From the NCBI GenBank assembly GCA_016800925.1, contig JABCPU010000090.1:1-64000 (forward strand): a stretch of DNA of 64,000 bases, in the 5' to 3' direction. The notes beneath the pieces were generated by a model. It was not told where the DNA came from. It made no database searches and worked only from the letters and a program-made list of their open reading frames with translations. This document shows, piece by piece, positions 31,943 through 43,255 of the stretch. The stretch is from Suillus spraguei (Eukaryota; Basidiomycota; Agaricomycetes; Boletales; Suillaceae). The position numbers were made by a program, and so were the translations under genes. How positions within the stretch are numbered: the stretch's first letter is position 1; every line of letters starts with the position of its first letter.

Positions 31943-32545
31943 TCACATCAACAATAAAAATGAGATGGTATGGATGAACTCACCTGGAATTGCTATTCCT
32001 GGGATAGCTGGAGCATCAACCTCAACATCAGCACATTCCGGTGCTTCATCACAATCAATAAGATCATCATCAGGCCCTAGGTACAAGTCTGGATCGTTGA
32101 ACAAAGGCAGTTCCTCAGGCTGAGCCGGGTATAAATGATCTGGATGGATTGAATGAACATCCAAAGTTGGATTATCTAAATGTGAATCGAGAAACCTACC
32201 AGGAACTGCATCCAAGACATCCGGACCACCCGATGACCCAGAATCATAGTCAATCTCATCATCCGGCCCAAGGTATACATCATCACGTGCATCTAATAAA
32301 TGTCCAGTCAATTGGAAGATATACTCAAAGCAACACATACCTGATGAAATCCGGGACTCAGTCTCATCATCCGGCCCAAGGTATACATCATCCAGTGCAT
32401 CTGGTCCATCTCCGGTCAATTGAGAGCTGTACTGAAAGCACAACATACTTAGTGAAATCCGGGACTCGGTTGAGTCATCCACATCCATTGAGTTGTATTC
32501 AGTGACCAGAGGTTCATAAAATCTGACTGCTGGTTGAGATCTCAT
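31943..32545 (-). CDS. Acidic N-terminal exons with a duplicated exon-intron unit
   Basis: The minus-strand frame starts MRSQPAVRFYEPLV and is rich in Asp, Pro and Leu. A block of about 109 bp is present twice in tandem (32262-32373 and 32373-32482). Each copy carries a mini-exon encoding DDVYLGPDDE followed by a donor GTATGT and an acceptor TTAG or CCAG. The exons probably form the 5' end of the chimeric gene that runs into the KDZ fragment. No domain is recognised. The next gene starts 220 bp away on the other strand, so 32546-32764 is a shared promoter region. Confidence 0.4.
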   Translation of the reverse strand: MRSQPAVRFYEPLVTEYNSMDVDDSTESRISLSMLCFQYSSQLTGDGPDALDDVYLGPDDETESRISSGMCCFEYIFQLTGHLLDARDDVYLGPDDEIDYDSGSSGGPDVLDAVPGRFLDSHLDNPTLDVHSIHPDHLYPAQPEELPLFNDPDLYLGPDDDLIDCDEAPECADVEVDAPAIPGIAIPGEFIHTISFLLLM

Positions 32546-32764
32546 GATGTCTGATCAACTGATCAAATTGATTGATAACTGATAACTTCGAAGTTCAACA
32601 CATGGCTGGCAACGGCCGAAAGTTGAACCACGACCAAACAAAGACAAACAATCAACACTTATCAAGATCGTCCTTCAATTGTCTGGTTTCCTTTGAAACT
32701 TCATCCTAGTGATAACAGATTTCAAACTTATCTCAAGCTTTTCACATCTTTCAACTCAATCTTA

Positions 32765-34903
32765 ATGTCTACTCCAGTTCAAACCTCTTTGGCCGGTCTC
32801 AAGGCAACCACTGCTCAGATTGTGGGCATCATCGCCAGGGCACAGCTCATGCCTGCTGGCACTGGCCAAGCCCACCTTGCTCTGACAGCACAAGTCACTA
32901 ATCTTGTGGTAAGTACCATTCATGTGTTAATTTTACTTTTGATTTTTCTAAGATCTGTGTAGGCTGAGATAGTCAGGGAGCATGAGAAAGGGCCTTACAT
33001 GCCCGGCATCATTGCATCCTGCTCCAAGGAGTTGATGAGAGTCAGGTCCATGACTCCCCAGGTGTGGCTCAACTGGCACAGCATCGGCCATGACGACCCC
33101 TGGGTGTTGAAACACTCCTGGTGCAGCAAGATTCGTGCCTGGGAGGCATTAGGTGACCATTCAGGTGATCTCCCTGTCATGCCTAACCCTTCCATTGGCC
33201 CAATCACTGTGGACCTTCCCTCCCCACCCATCATCACCGGCAATGTCGCTGGTTCTTCCACCCATGCCACCTCCGAGCTCCAGGACAAAGGAAAAGGTAA
33301 GGTGGTTGCTGCTGACCTAGAGCCGGAGGTGGAAGGGAGCAGGAAGAGGAAGTCCCCCATGATGTCTGGACACTCTTCCTCACCTCCGAAGTCAGCAAAG
33401 AAGGGTCGCAAGCGGGTCAAGGCAACTCGCCATGTGAAGCCGAAGGTGTTTGTGGAGTCGGAAGATGATGAAGACACAATTGTTCAGGTATGTCATCCAG
33501 CTCATTGTTTTCATTCTCTCAATTTTCTGTAGCCTATTTCGAGTGGAGTGCCGGCGCTCAACATGCCCCGGCCTTCCACAATTGGTGTAGGGACGCCTCA
33601 TTCCCCTTGTTCACCATGTTCCCCAAAGAAGCAATTGTTTGGTCCTGCTTCAGTAAGTAATATTTAGTTGTCCGGCACTTGGAAAAATGCTTATATATCA
33701 TCAGCTCATTGCCGGCAGTCCACCCAAGGTGATGGTGAGTCATCATTCTTTGTCCGGACCTCCCGCCTGTACTTACCCATTGTCAGGCCACCTCCAGCAG
33801 TCATCCAGAGGTCGTCAAGACCCCCCAGGCAATGTCCAGCACTCCAGCTGAGGAACCTGCAGTCATGGATACAGGTGATATTCTCATTCCTGGCCCAGTG
33901 AGTACTCTAATGAATTCCAATGAGTCCATCAACTAATGGAACCCACAGAACAACTCCTGCCATTATTTCACCCAGAAGAAGTGGCCCTGCGCCACTCGGT
34001 TGGACAGGAGGACCCGTGCCCCATGTTTGTCGTGCGTCCGCTGCACCACCAAGAAGATCAAATGTGTCCCAGCATCCATGGGATCCCTGCCCAAATGTAT
34101 TCGAGGGAAGTCTACCACCTGGCAGGCTCGCTCCAGGACACCTTCCAGAGCTCCCTCCAATGTGCCGGCTGCCTCGCAGTCCAAAGCCCGAACTCGCAGT
34201 CAATCTCGTGGCCCCTCCGGCACTCCAGCTGTCCCTGCTGTGACCACACCCAAGGCACAGTCCCGTGGGCGCAGCAAGACAATCACTGCCCCCAAGACAC
34301 CTGCACCTGCACCAGCTTGTGAGTCACCCCAATTGTCTATGACCATCTGACCTTATCTTTCACTTAGATATTCCGTCTTTGAGCGCCGCAGTGCCTCGTC
34401 CAGCACTTGATGTGCCCATTCCAGATCTCCATTCCATGGCAATTGCGATTCGGGATGGTGCTGCTCAAATTGCTCTTCTTGAGGCTCATGTGGTGGAGCA
34501 GGATGGTAAGATTGATACCCTGCAATGCCTCCATGAGGGCCTTCGTCGCAAAGTCATGGACCAGCACCCTTCATTTCCACTTCCCGACTCTCCTGTCAAT
34601 GCAACCTTTTTGCTTGATCAATCTGTCCCCCTGTCCATTTCACCCCTCCCATCTGCACTTGCTCCCCTCATTGACTTGGATATGGCAGGGATGGAGCCTC
34701 CGTCTCTGAAAGTCCAGCCTGCATCTATCATTGAGGGTCTCATATTTGAGCTCAGCCAGATTCAGCCTGAGGGTCCACAAACGTCCAGCAAAATTGTGGA
34801 CCCAGATGATCCAGGCAACCTTGTGCCAGAATATGATTCTGATGATATGGATGTTGAGGTGAAGGTTGAACCCTCTGCTGATGAGGGTGAAATGGCTACA
34901 TAA
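32765..34903 (+). CDS. Zn-cluster/coiled-coil protein, multi-exon, repeated family
   Basis: Exons that I can place: 32765-32908 (MSTPVQTSLAGLKATTAQIV), 32963-33487 (with MPGIIASCSKELMRVRSM and WHSIGHDDPWVLKHSW, then a Ser/Lys-rich tract), 33533-33652, two or three short exons to 33900, one at about 33948-34320, and the last from about 34368 to the TAA at 34903. The 34-kb exon has RRTRAPCLSCVRCTTKKIKC, a CX2CX6C half of a fungal Zn-cluster pattern, then Ser/Arg/Pro-rich sequence. The last exon has a predicted coiled coil (IRDGAAQIALLEAHVVEQDG) and an acidic tail. Introns are short GT-AG. It is divergent from the KDZ fragment. Function unknown; nuclear DNA binding is a guess. Confidence 0.6.
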
Positions 34904-35109
34904 TTGTATGTTCATAGATGTATATACAATGTTTGAATGAATGTCAGTGCTGAATGCCAAGTCCAGAAATCCGGAACTGGATACTGGAGATTCACAATGG
35001 ATATTTGGCAAATTCCAGATATCCGGCTACCTGAAACACAACACACAATTTAAAGAATTTGAAACATATCTGTCGAGTTACCTTGTGCTGGGTGCCAGGT
35101 CACATTGTG

Positions 35110-37740
35110 AAACATATCATTCCATATATCTTAAGTGCCGAACCCCGAACCCCAGGACCCTGGACTTGGGACTCATCACCATGTGAAAGATATTGATCCA
35201 CATATTTGATGTGCTGAACCCCAAACTCTGGCACCCGGGAGTTAGAACAATGTGAGGCAATACAAAGATATTGATTGACACATGTTGAGTGCCGAACCCC
35301 GAACTCCGGCACCCAGCACTCGGGACTCGGGCCTTGGAACTTATAACAATGTGAAAGATGTCGATGCACATATTCTATCACCGAACCCCAAACCCCGGCA
35401 CCCGGGAGTTAGAAATATGTGAGGCAATACAAAGATATTGATCTACATGTGTGGAGTGCTGAACCCCGAACTCCGGCACCCGGCAGTTGGGAATCTGGAC
35501 TTGGGACTCATAACCATGTGAAAGATATTGATGCACATATTTTAACACCGAACCCTGAATCCCAGCACCCGGGAGTTAGAACAATGTGAGGCAATACAAA
35601 GATATTGATTTACACCTGTGGAGTGCCAAACCCTGAACTCCGGCACCTGGCACTTGGGAATCAGGACTCGGGACTCATAACAATGTGAAAGATATCGATC
35701 CACATATTGTAATACCGAACCCCAAACCCCAGCACCCAGGAGTTAGAACAATGTGAGGCAATACAAAGATATTGATTTAGACATGTTGAGTGCTGAACCC
35801 CGAACTCTGGCACCCGGGAGTTAGAACAATGTGAGGCAATACAAAGATATTGATTTACACATGTTGAGTGCCGAACCGCAAACTCCAGCACCCGGCACTC
35901 AGGGATTGGGATTCAGGACTCATAAAAATGTGAAAGATATCGATCCACATATTTTATGTGCCGAACCCCGAACTCCGGCACCCGGCACTCGGGACTCAGG
36001 ACTTGGCACTCATAATGTGAAAGATATTGATCAACATATTGTCAGTGCTGAACCCTGAACCCTGGCACCCAGCACTCGCGACTCAGAACAATGTGAGGCA
36101 ATAGACACCTATTGATCCACACACATTCTAAGTGCTGAACCCTGAACTCTGAACTCTGGTAGTCTACTATTTAGGGGTTCAGGGTTCGGCACGCACATAT
36201 TCTATCACCGATCCCCGATCCCCGGCACCCGGGAGTTAGAAATATGTGAGGCAATACAAAGATATCAATTTACACGTGTGGAGTGCCGCACCCCGAACTC
36301 CGGCACCCAGCACTTGGGGATTGGTATTCGGCACTCAAAACAAAATGATCCCCGAGTGCCGGGTTACCATGTGAGGCAATACAAAGATATTGATTTACAC
36401 ATGTTGAGTGCCGAACCCTGAGCTCCGGCACCCAGCAGTTAGCACAATGTGAGGCAATACCATGATATTGATTTACACATGTTGAGTGCCAAACCCCGAG
36501 CTCCAGCACCTGGCAGTTAGCACAATGTGAGGCAATACAGTGATATTGATTTACACATGTTGAGTGCCGAACCCCAAGCTCCGGCACCTGGGAGTTACCA
36601 CAATGTGAGGCAATACCATGATATTGATTTACACAAGTTGAGTGCCGATCCCCGAGTGCCGGGTGCCGGAGCTCGGGGTTTGGCACTCAACTTGTGTAAA
36701 TCAATATCATGGTATTGCCTCACATTGTGCTAACTGCTGGGTGCCGGAGCTTGGGGTTTGGCACTCAACATGTGTAAATCAATATCTTTGTATTGCCTCA
36801 CATGGTAACCTGGCACTCAGGGATCGTTATTCAGGACTCAAAACAAGTGAAAGACCTCGATCCACATATTTTATGTGCCAAACCCCGAACTCCGGCACCC
36901 AGCAATTGGGACTCGGGACTTGGTACTCATAACAATGTGCATGATCTCAATCCACATATTTTAACACCGAACCCCGAACCCCGCCACCTGTGAGTTAAAA
37001 CTATGTGAGGCAATACAAAGATATTGATTTACACATGTTGAGTGCCGAACCCCAAACTCTGGCACCCGGGAGTTAGCACAATGTGAGGCAATGCAATGAT
37101 CTTGATTTACTCATGTTGAGTGCCGAACCCCGAACTCCAGCACCCAGCACTTGGGGATCGGTATTCAGCACTCAAAACAATGTGAAAGACCTCGATCCAC
37201 ATTTTTATGTGCTGAACCCTGAACTCTGGCACCCGGCACTCAGGACTCGGGACTTGGTACTCATAATGTGAAAGATCTTGAGCAACATATTGTCAGTGCT
37301 GAACCCTGAACCCCGGCACCCAGCACTCGCGACTCGGGACTCAACACAATGTGAGGCAATAGACACCTATTGATCCACACATTCTAAGTGCCGAACTCCG
37401 AACTCCGAAATCTGGTAGTCTACTATTTAGGGGTTCGCAGTTCGGTACTCGGGCTTTTGCACTTGAGACCAAAAACAATGTTAGGCAATAAAATGACTTT
37501 GATCCACACATTTTTGGTAGATATCTTTTTCATCTCAAATCTCGAGTGCCAAACCCCGAATCCCGAAATCCAGTAGTCTACAATCTCGGGGTTCAGTCCT
37601 TGGGACTCAGACACATGTCAGGCAACAACAAAACTTTGATCCACACATTTTTGGTTGATGTCTGTTTTGTCTTGAATCTCAAGTTTCTAGTTTCTAGTTT
37701 CGGTACTCTGCACCCGCACCCAGCACTCAGCACTAGATGA
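35110..37740. repeat. Minisatellite field S2, about 84-bp units in 167-bp pairs
   Basis: Units carry GATATTGATCCACATATTTT or GATTTACACATGTTGAGTGCCGAACC, then CGAACTCCGGCACCCGGCAC and GGGACTCGGGACT, then AATGTGAGGCAATACAAA or AATGTGAAA. Long and short units alternate so that the pattern repeats about every 167 bp (35190, 35359, 35524, 35690, 35847). The sequence is of the same kind as S1 and S3. The right end (37390-37740) has the GGTAGTCTACTATTTAGGGGTTCG block. 34904-35109 is the 3' UTR-like tail of the preceding gene. No genes. Confidence 0.9.
36350..36850. repeat. Large inverted repeat inside S2
   Basis: Left arm 36350-36650 and right arm 36665-36850 are near-perfect reverse complements. 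They share AATGTGAGGCAATACCATGA, TGATTTACACAAGTTGAGTG and the stretch GGTTACCATGTGAGGCAATA. The centre is around 36655. The right arm is shorter because it lacks some of the units in the left arm. Orientation of the repeat units flips here and flips back after 36850. Confidence 0.85.
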
Positions 37741-38030
37741 CTCCACACATGGACTTTAAATCTTTCACCTTGTGTGTTGTGTTTCGGGTGTCCGGGTATC
37801 CGGAATTCAGGAAATCTCTAGTTTGAATCTCCAGTTTCGAGTTCCTGGATTTGGGACTTGGCACCCGGCACCCAGCACCTCAATTATTGATGAATGTCAG
37901 ACATGATGAATTCAGGTTTTCGTGCTTCAGGGTTTAGATTTTGGTGGTCGATGGTAGGTATATGCACTCATAGGGTGCATGTATCCTATGTGTTTGATTC
38001 TCTGGTGGCTACATCAGCTGTACATCTTTA
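37741..38030. other. Spacer between S2 and the GGGTGGGCC repeat
   Basis: Scrambled words of the S2 field (GGGACTTGGCACCCGGCACC) fade out to about 37890, and unique-looking AT-rich sequence follows to 38030. No coding sequence or RNA is seen. Confidence 0.5.
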
Positions 38031-38032
38031 TG

Positions 38033-39320
38033 ATACATATCTAGGCCCACCCGTATATGTAATATATTTTACCTCGGCCCACCCGTCTATGTAAAATTCC
38101 CCCACGTCGGCCCACCCGTCTATGCAATAAATATTTTACTGCACCCTCGGCCCACCCGTATATGTAATATTCTCTCACCTCGGCCCACCCATATATGTAA
38201 TATTCTCTTACCTCGGCCCACCCGTCTATGCAATAATATTTGCCTTGCATCTCTCTTCAGCCCAGCTGTCTATAATATCCTACTCTACATACTACCCAGA
38301 TGGGCCCACCCATCTCTGTCGGGGATGATATCCCCCTGGCCCATCCGTCAACATCAGAAATCATGTTTCCCTCGGCCCACCCGTCTCTCCCAAAAATACA
38401 AGTCTCCCAGCCCACCCGTCTCCATTGGAGATAATATTCTCCCCGGCCCATCTGTTAAGACTGTACTCAAGGGTAGAGAGATCCGAAGGGCTTTGGCCTC
38501 AGTTCGTGCACTGTGCCCCTTTCTCGAGTAATGCCCCTTATTTCAGGGAGGAGTTATTCGTCCGAAGACCCGGAAGGAGTTGCGTGACAGATCTGGTGTC
38601 CGAAGGTGTCGGATATGATACGTCCGAAGGTTATTCGGAACGTAAGGAGAGGACAGAGACTAAGGCTAGTTTCGGAATGAGTTCCTAACTAGAAACTAAT
38701 GGAGATAGACTATCCGAAGATAGAGTCGGAGATATAGACTATAGGAATCAATCCTAAGTCTCGGAAGGTGACTTAAAGCGGAAAGTGGCTTAAGTCCAGA
38801 GGAGGCAGAATGAGTAGAATCTAAGATGATATTCGAACTAAGGTTCTACGGAGATCTACAAGTGGTTTATATACTGTAAGTATCTAAGACGGATAATCAG
38901 CAAGTCCGGGACCAAGGGCTATGTACGAAGTGTAACGGGAGTCTATTAGTTAATGCACAGCGGATCAGTAAGCATGAATCGGAAATGAACACAGGAAACG
39001 GATCAGTAACACAGGACGGAAATATAAACAGCCAGAATACCGGAAACAGGAGGAATGACGAAAGGAGATAGACGCAGATATACACAAGGGAGTTAAGGTG
39101 CGAGAAGTGAGCACATTCGGATGGGTGGTCCGGGCAGGATCTGTGGACTGGACGGATATGAAATCGATCGGATCTGATCGGATATGGTCGGATCTGAGAT
39201 TAGAAGTATGGTATATGACACCATCCGTCAACATCGAGGATATACATAACCTCGGCCCATGGTCCACTGGCCCGTCTTTGACGGGATATTATGTGGGTCG
39301 GGTGACCCGTATAGTACGGA
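38033..39320 (-). repeat. Interspersed 'GGGTGGGCC' repeat, copy 3, split by a solo LTR
   Basis: The complement motif CGGCCCACCCGTC recurs about every 30-45 bp from 38042 to 38450. The repeat resumes at 39221 (CCATCCGTCAACATCGAGG) and ends near 39320 with GTACGGAGTTTGTCACTGA, which matches the outer end of the other copies (CGGAGATAGTTCACTGTAA). The solo LTR at 38453-39220 interrupts it. It is more diverged than copies 1 and 2. Confidence 0.75.
38453..39220 (-). mobile_element. Solo LTR, gypsy A family
   Basis: Runs from TGTTAAGACTG to GTATATGACA, the reverse complement of the gypsy A LTR. A perfect 5-bp duplication CCATC flanks it (38448-38452, 39221-39225). The open frames inside are LTR by-products. 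Confidence 0.93.
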
Positions 39321-39329
39321 GTTTGTCAC

Positions 39330-39790
39330 TGAAGGGGCTCAGTGCTGAGTGCTGAGTGCCGAAGCCCGAGACCCAAAACTTGAAATTTCAAAACTCGCAA
39401 ACATCTGTATCATGTACAATTTCTATTTCCTTACACAGTTCACTGAGTGTTGAGTACCAAGACCCGAGACCCGAATCCTGAATTTAGGGTTGGCAGGCTA
39501 GCTGCGGAGGTCTGGAGGTCCGGAGATATGGAGATCAGGGCCAGAGATCATAGTGGAGATGGGGTGTGAAATATGGTATGTGACAGAAACTCACAAAAAT
39601 GTATATCATGTAAAATTTCTATTTCCTTACACAGTTCATCGAGTGTTGAGTACCAAGCCCCGAGACCCGAATTCCTGACAATGTAGCAAGTGCTGAGTGC
39701 CAAAGCCCAAAACTTGAAACTTGAAACTCAAAACTCGCAAACATCTGTATCATGCAAAATTTCTATTTCCTTACACAGTTCACCGAGTGA
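39330..39790. repeat. Three diverged units of the S3 minisatellite, inverted
   Basis: The phrase CATCTGTATCATGTACAATT, TCTATTTCCTTACACAGTTC and GAGTACCAAGACCCGAGACC appears near 39400, 39600 and 39745. It is the reverse complement of the S3 unit at 43.8-45.5 kb. A 90-bp piece of LTR-like sequence (39490-39583) sits between them. Confidence 0.75.
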
Positions 39791-39794
39791 TTCC

Positions 39795-40944
39795 ATTCCT
39801 CCAGATCTCCCTGCATTCCTCTCTGGACATATTCCCATGCCACATGCATTACACAATTTGAAGTATGTCCTTGTCTCCAGCTCTCAGTTACCTCTGTTTC
39901 TGTCTTGATAATCTCTTTCATACATATCTCATCTCTGAGTTCATTTTGTTATGTTCCGTTGTACTTAGTAGTATGTTTCCGCGTGGTTCATACATAGCCT
40001 TGGATTATGCTTACTGATCCTTACCTATGATACCTACAATATATAAACTCGCACTGAAGTACTCTGGACTTCAGTTTGGTCATTACTGTCTGATTACTTA
40101 CTTTCTTCTTTCTACTTATTCTCCGCTTTATATCTTGCTACCTTCTCATGTCAATATAACTCCATTCCATTCTTGCACTTGGGCTCTGGCCCTTGTAAGC
40201 CTCCGGTTCAGGCCTATTGGAGTATTCCCTAGGCCGGACCTTTGACCCTTTGTTATATTATACTTTCCGAACTTTGTCCGAACTCCAGTCTTTATCTCTG
40301 TTCACCTCCAGCTCTACCTTTGGTAGTCTTCCTCTGTTTGTTTCTACTCTGGACTTCATCCGTAGTAGCCTGTACCTTCCTTACATAATCTCCGGACCTA
40401 CTCCTCCATAGTAGGGCAATACTTCCCCCCAAATCCACAGAGCTCCGCTCCTCCATTTCTCCACTCCTCCACTCCTCCATTTCTCCGTTCCTCCACTCCT
40501 CATCCTCTGGACCTCCTATCTCTGGACCTCTTGTCCTGTCCTATCCTATCCTTGACCTCCTGTGGATCATATTTCCCCCTGGAGCCTTGCTCCAATCCTG
40601 CCCTAGACTTCATCCAGTGGTCTTCCCTTCACCCATTCTACTTGGGACTTGTCCCAGTAGTCTTACCTCTATCTCCACCTACCTCCGGCGTAGTTTTCTA
40701 CACTTCTCCAGAAGTTTATTGGTGCTCTATGGAGCAATCCAGCCCAAGAGTTCCTCCAAGGTTCTCCCTCGGACTTCACAAGAACTCCTCTTTGGACTTC
40801 ATATGAAATTAGGGGCATGTACTCAGGCAAGGGGCACAGTGCACAAGCTGAGGCCAAGCCCCCATGAATTAGTATGACCCTCCAGTACGACCCCATGCAA
40901 AGCTGGAACTTCTGAATAGCCTCTGGTTTTGCATGGCCATAACA
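39795..40944 (+). mobile_element. 5'-truncated LTR, family C
   Basis: The last 1.15 kb matches the solo LTR at 42028-43703 in layout: TATA-like ACAATATATAAACTCGC near 40035, a run of TCCACTCCTCC words, GGGGCACAGTGCACAAGCTGAGG near 40835, and the end GGTTTTGCATGGCCATAACA at 40944. The left end is missing. No coding sequence inside. Confidence 0.75.
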
Positions 40945-41085
40945 GTTTTGAGTTTTGGCACTCAGCACTCAGTGATTCAATAATTTGCTTCTGGCAGAGG
41001 TAACATTCGTTGAAAAAATTTGTATATACATCAATTACTATGCAATTATGCCAACCTCCTCACAAGACCCTTTAACCTTCACCTC
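40945..41085 (-). repeat. Inverted duplicate of a gene 3' end, left arm
   Basis: The reverse complement of this segment matches 43704-43870, including GGGTCTTGTGAGGAGGT, CATAATTGCATAGT, TGTATATACAA, CAACGAATGTTACCTCTGCC and AGAAGCAAATTATTGAATCA. Both arms resemble the 3' end of the gene at 32765-34903 (CATAATTG..., GATGTATATACAAT, GAATGAATGTCA). 41086-41926 between the arms is AT-rich and shows no gene that I can support. Confidence 0.75.
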
Positions 41086-41926
41086 AACATCCAAGAACAA
41101 AAACATAGAAAGTCGCATTTCTCACACTTTTGATGTTTTAAGTATCTTACTCTTGCATAATAATACAGCCTCTTCATATATCATTATAATACCATATATA
41201 CTTGCTTTGTATGACAAGGATCAGCTTAAAATAGGCCGGAGTTTTGAACTAGTGTGAATGCTTACTATTTCTACTGATAAGGAGCCCATACTTTCAAAAC
41301 ATCAAAGTTTATTAATCAGACACCTGGAGTAGATTTAAAATACATTCACCATGATATATCTAAATTTATAAAAACCATCCAACAAGAATTGAGTGCTGAG
41401 GAAGTGAAATAGATAAGAAATTGACTGTGGGAAAGTTCAAAGTCCCAAAATATGGTCAGTTGGGCAGTTGTAGGACTTTGACGCTGGGTCAACTGAGATA
41501 TACACCACATCCCTTCCACCACCCTCCAACCTCAGGGCAATATGCAGTATAGGTTCCTTTAGTAGTCTAACATGTATCTTACATATTTTGAATGAAATAT
41601 TTAAACTGTACCATATATAAATGTGACTTTGTGTAAAAAGATGTCAATTGTCACTTTTCACACATATGTCATTTTACTTATCATTCAGTCAGTCCTTCAT
41701 GGATCTTTCTAAACTTCAAATACATCATTAGGGACATATATGAGAGGTAAATCACGCATCAGATCACTTATCACAAGCTTGATTATGATGTAGGCTTCTT
41801 ATCAGTAGAAATATCCCCTGTACATGACATATCAGATTTGTGGCCTATATACAACTGATCCTTTGCATATGACACATGTGGGAGTGTACTACTGTTGATG
41901 TCTGAGCAGGGCTGGCCATTTATGCA

Positions 41927-42027
41927 ATGATAAGACATTCAAAAACTTTAAAAATGATTGAGGAGCAACAGGAGGGCATCCATGATAAGTTGGTTGAGAT
42001 TGAACTGGATGCTGAGGTGAAGGTTAA
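41927..42027 (+). pseudogene. Last-exon fragment similar to the Zn-cluster gene family
   Basis: A short frame MIRHSKTLKMIEEQQEGIHD followed by KLVEIELDAEVKV runs into the solo LTR at 42028. It continues after it at 43704 as a few residues ending in a TAG (KGSCEEVDIIA with the duplicated bases removed). The ending resembles DMDVEVKVEPSADEGEMAT of the gene at 32765-34903. Only the 3' end is left. Confidence 0.4.
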
Positions 42028-42137
42028 TGTCATATACCGTACATTCAGGTCTAGATCAAATCCAATCCATGGACATCCAGACACCCAACCTACACATATC
42101 CGATCCACCCATCCACTCCAATCCATATCATCATCCG

Positions 42138-42222
42138 TGTCCATATCCGATCTGTGTCCATATCCGATCTGTGTCCATATCCGATCTGTGTCCATATCCG
42201 ATCTGTGTCCATATCCGATCTG
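42138..42222. repeat. Five 17-bp tandem units in the LTR U3 region
   Basis: TGTCCATATCCGATCTG repeats five times in perfect tandem, then once with changes (AGTTCATATCCGAAC). Its place, about 300 bp before the TATA-like box, is where retroelement enhancers often lie; that role is inferred. Confidence 0.9.
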
Positions 42223-42861
42223 AGTTCATATCCGAACTATTCCGCGCACCTGCGCATTACCCCTTTTAGAATATACCGTGTCTCCAGCTTCTGGTATCTC
42301 TGTGCTTCCGGTTCTCGGTGATCTCTGCCTCCGTCTTGATAAGTATTTCGTACAAGCTTCATCTCCGAGTTCATAGCCTTATGTCCGCTGTACTTACTAA
42401 GTGTTCCATATGCTTCAGACATAGCCTCGGACTATCCGTACTTACCCTCCGGCATGCTCCTACAGTATATAAACTTGTAGTACAACTCCTGCAGACCTTA
42501 GTCTGATTCATTGTTCTACTTCTGTATATTCCTTTGATTACTCTGTATCCTGTTATCATGTCTATATAACTCCATCTCCGTTCTTGCACTTGGCTCCGGC
42601 CCTTGTAAGCTTCCAACTCAGGCCTATGGGATCACTCCTAGGCCGGAGCTTTGATCCTATGTCATATAAATCTTTTCGGACTTCATCCATCTCTGTCTAT
42701 CATCTGTTTCACCTCCGACTCTACGTTGGTAGTCTTATACTGTCTGTTTCTATTCCGGACCTTGTCCAGAGTAGTCTATACTATCTCTACACCATATCCG
42801 GACCTACTCCTTTCTAGTAGCCAACTTCCTCTAAGATCCACAGAGCTATGCTCATCCGATC

Positions 42862-43255
42862 ATCCGATCATCCGCTCCTCCACTCCTCTGCTCGTCCACT
42901 CCTCTGCTCGTCCATCGTCCGCTCGTCCTCGTCGCTGTCCTCGTCCGCTCGTCGCGTCGCTCGTCCGCTCCCGCTCGTCCGCTCGTCCGCGTCCGTCCGC
43001 TCGTCGCTTCGTCCCGCTCGTCCGCTCGTCCGCTCGTCCGCTCGTCCGCTCGTCCCGCTCGTCCCGTTTCCCGCTCGTCCGCTCGCGCTCGTCCGCTCGT
43101 CCGCTCGTCCGCTCGTCCGCTCGTCCGCTCGTCCGTCGTCCGCTCGTCCGCTCGTCCGCTCGTCCGCTCGTCGTCGTCCGCTCGTCCCGTCGTCGTCGTC
43201 CGCTCGTCCGCTCGTCCGCTCGTCTCGTCCGCTCGTCCGCTCGTCCGCTCGTCCG
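42862..43255. repeat. GC-rich simple repeat of CGCTCGTC
   Basis: Nearly 400 bp of the octamer CGCTCGTC with interruptions such as CGTCGTC and CCGCTCGCG. The arrangement changes several times, so copy number in the assembly may not be reliable. It expanded inside the family C LTR: the related sequence near 40450-40500 has only a few TCCACTCC words. Confidence 0.9.

Noticed and set aside
35110..37740. CRISPR-like array
   Set aside because: Units are degenerate, repeat and spacer are not distinguishable, and the organism is a eukaryote.
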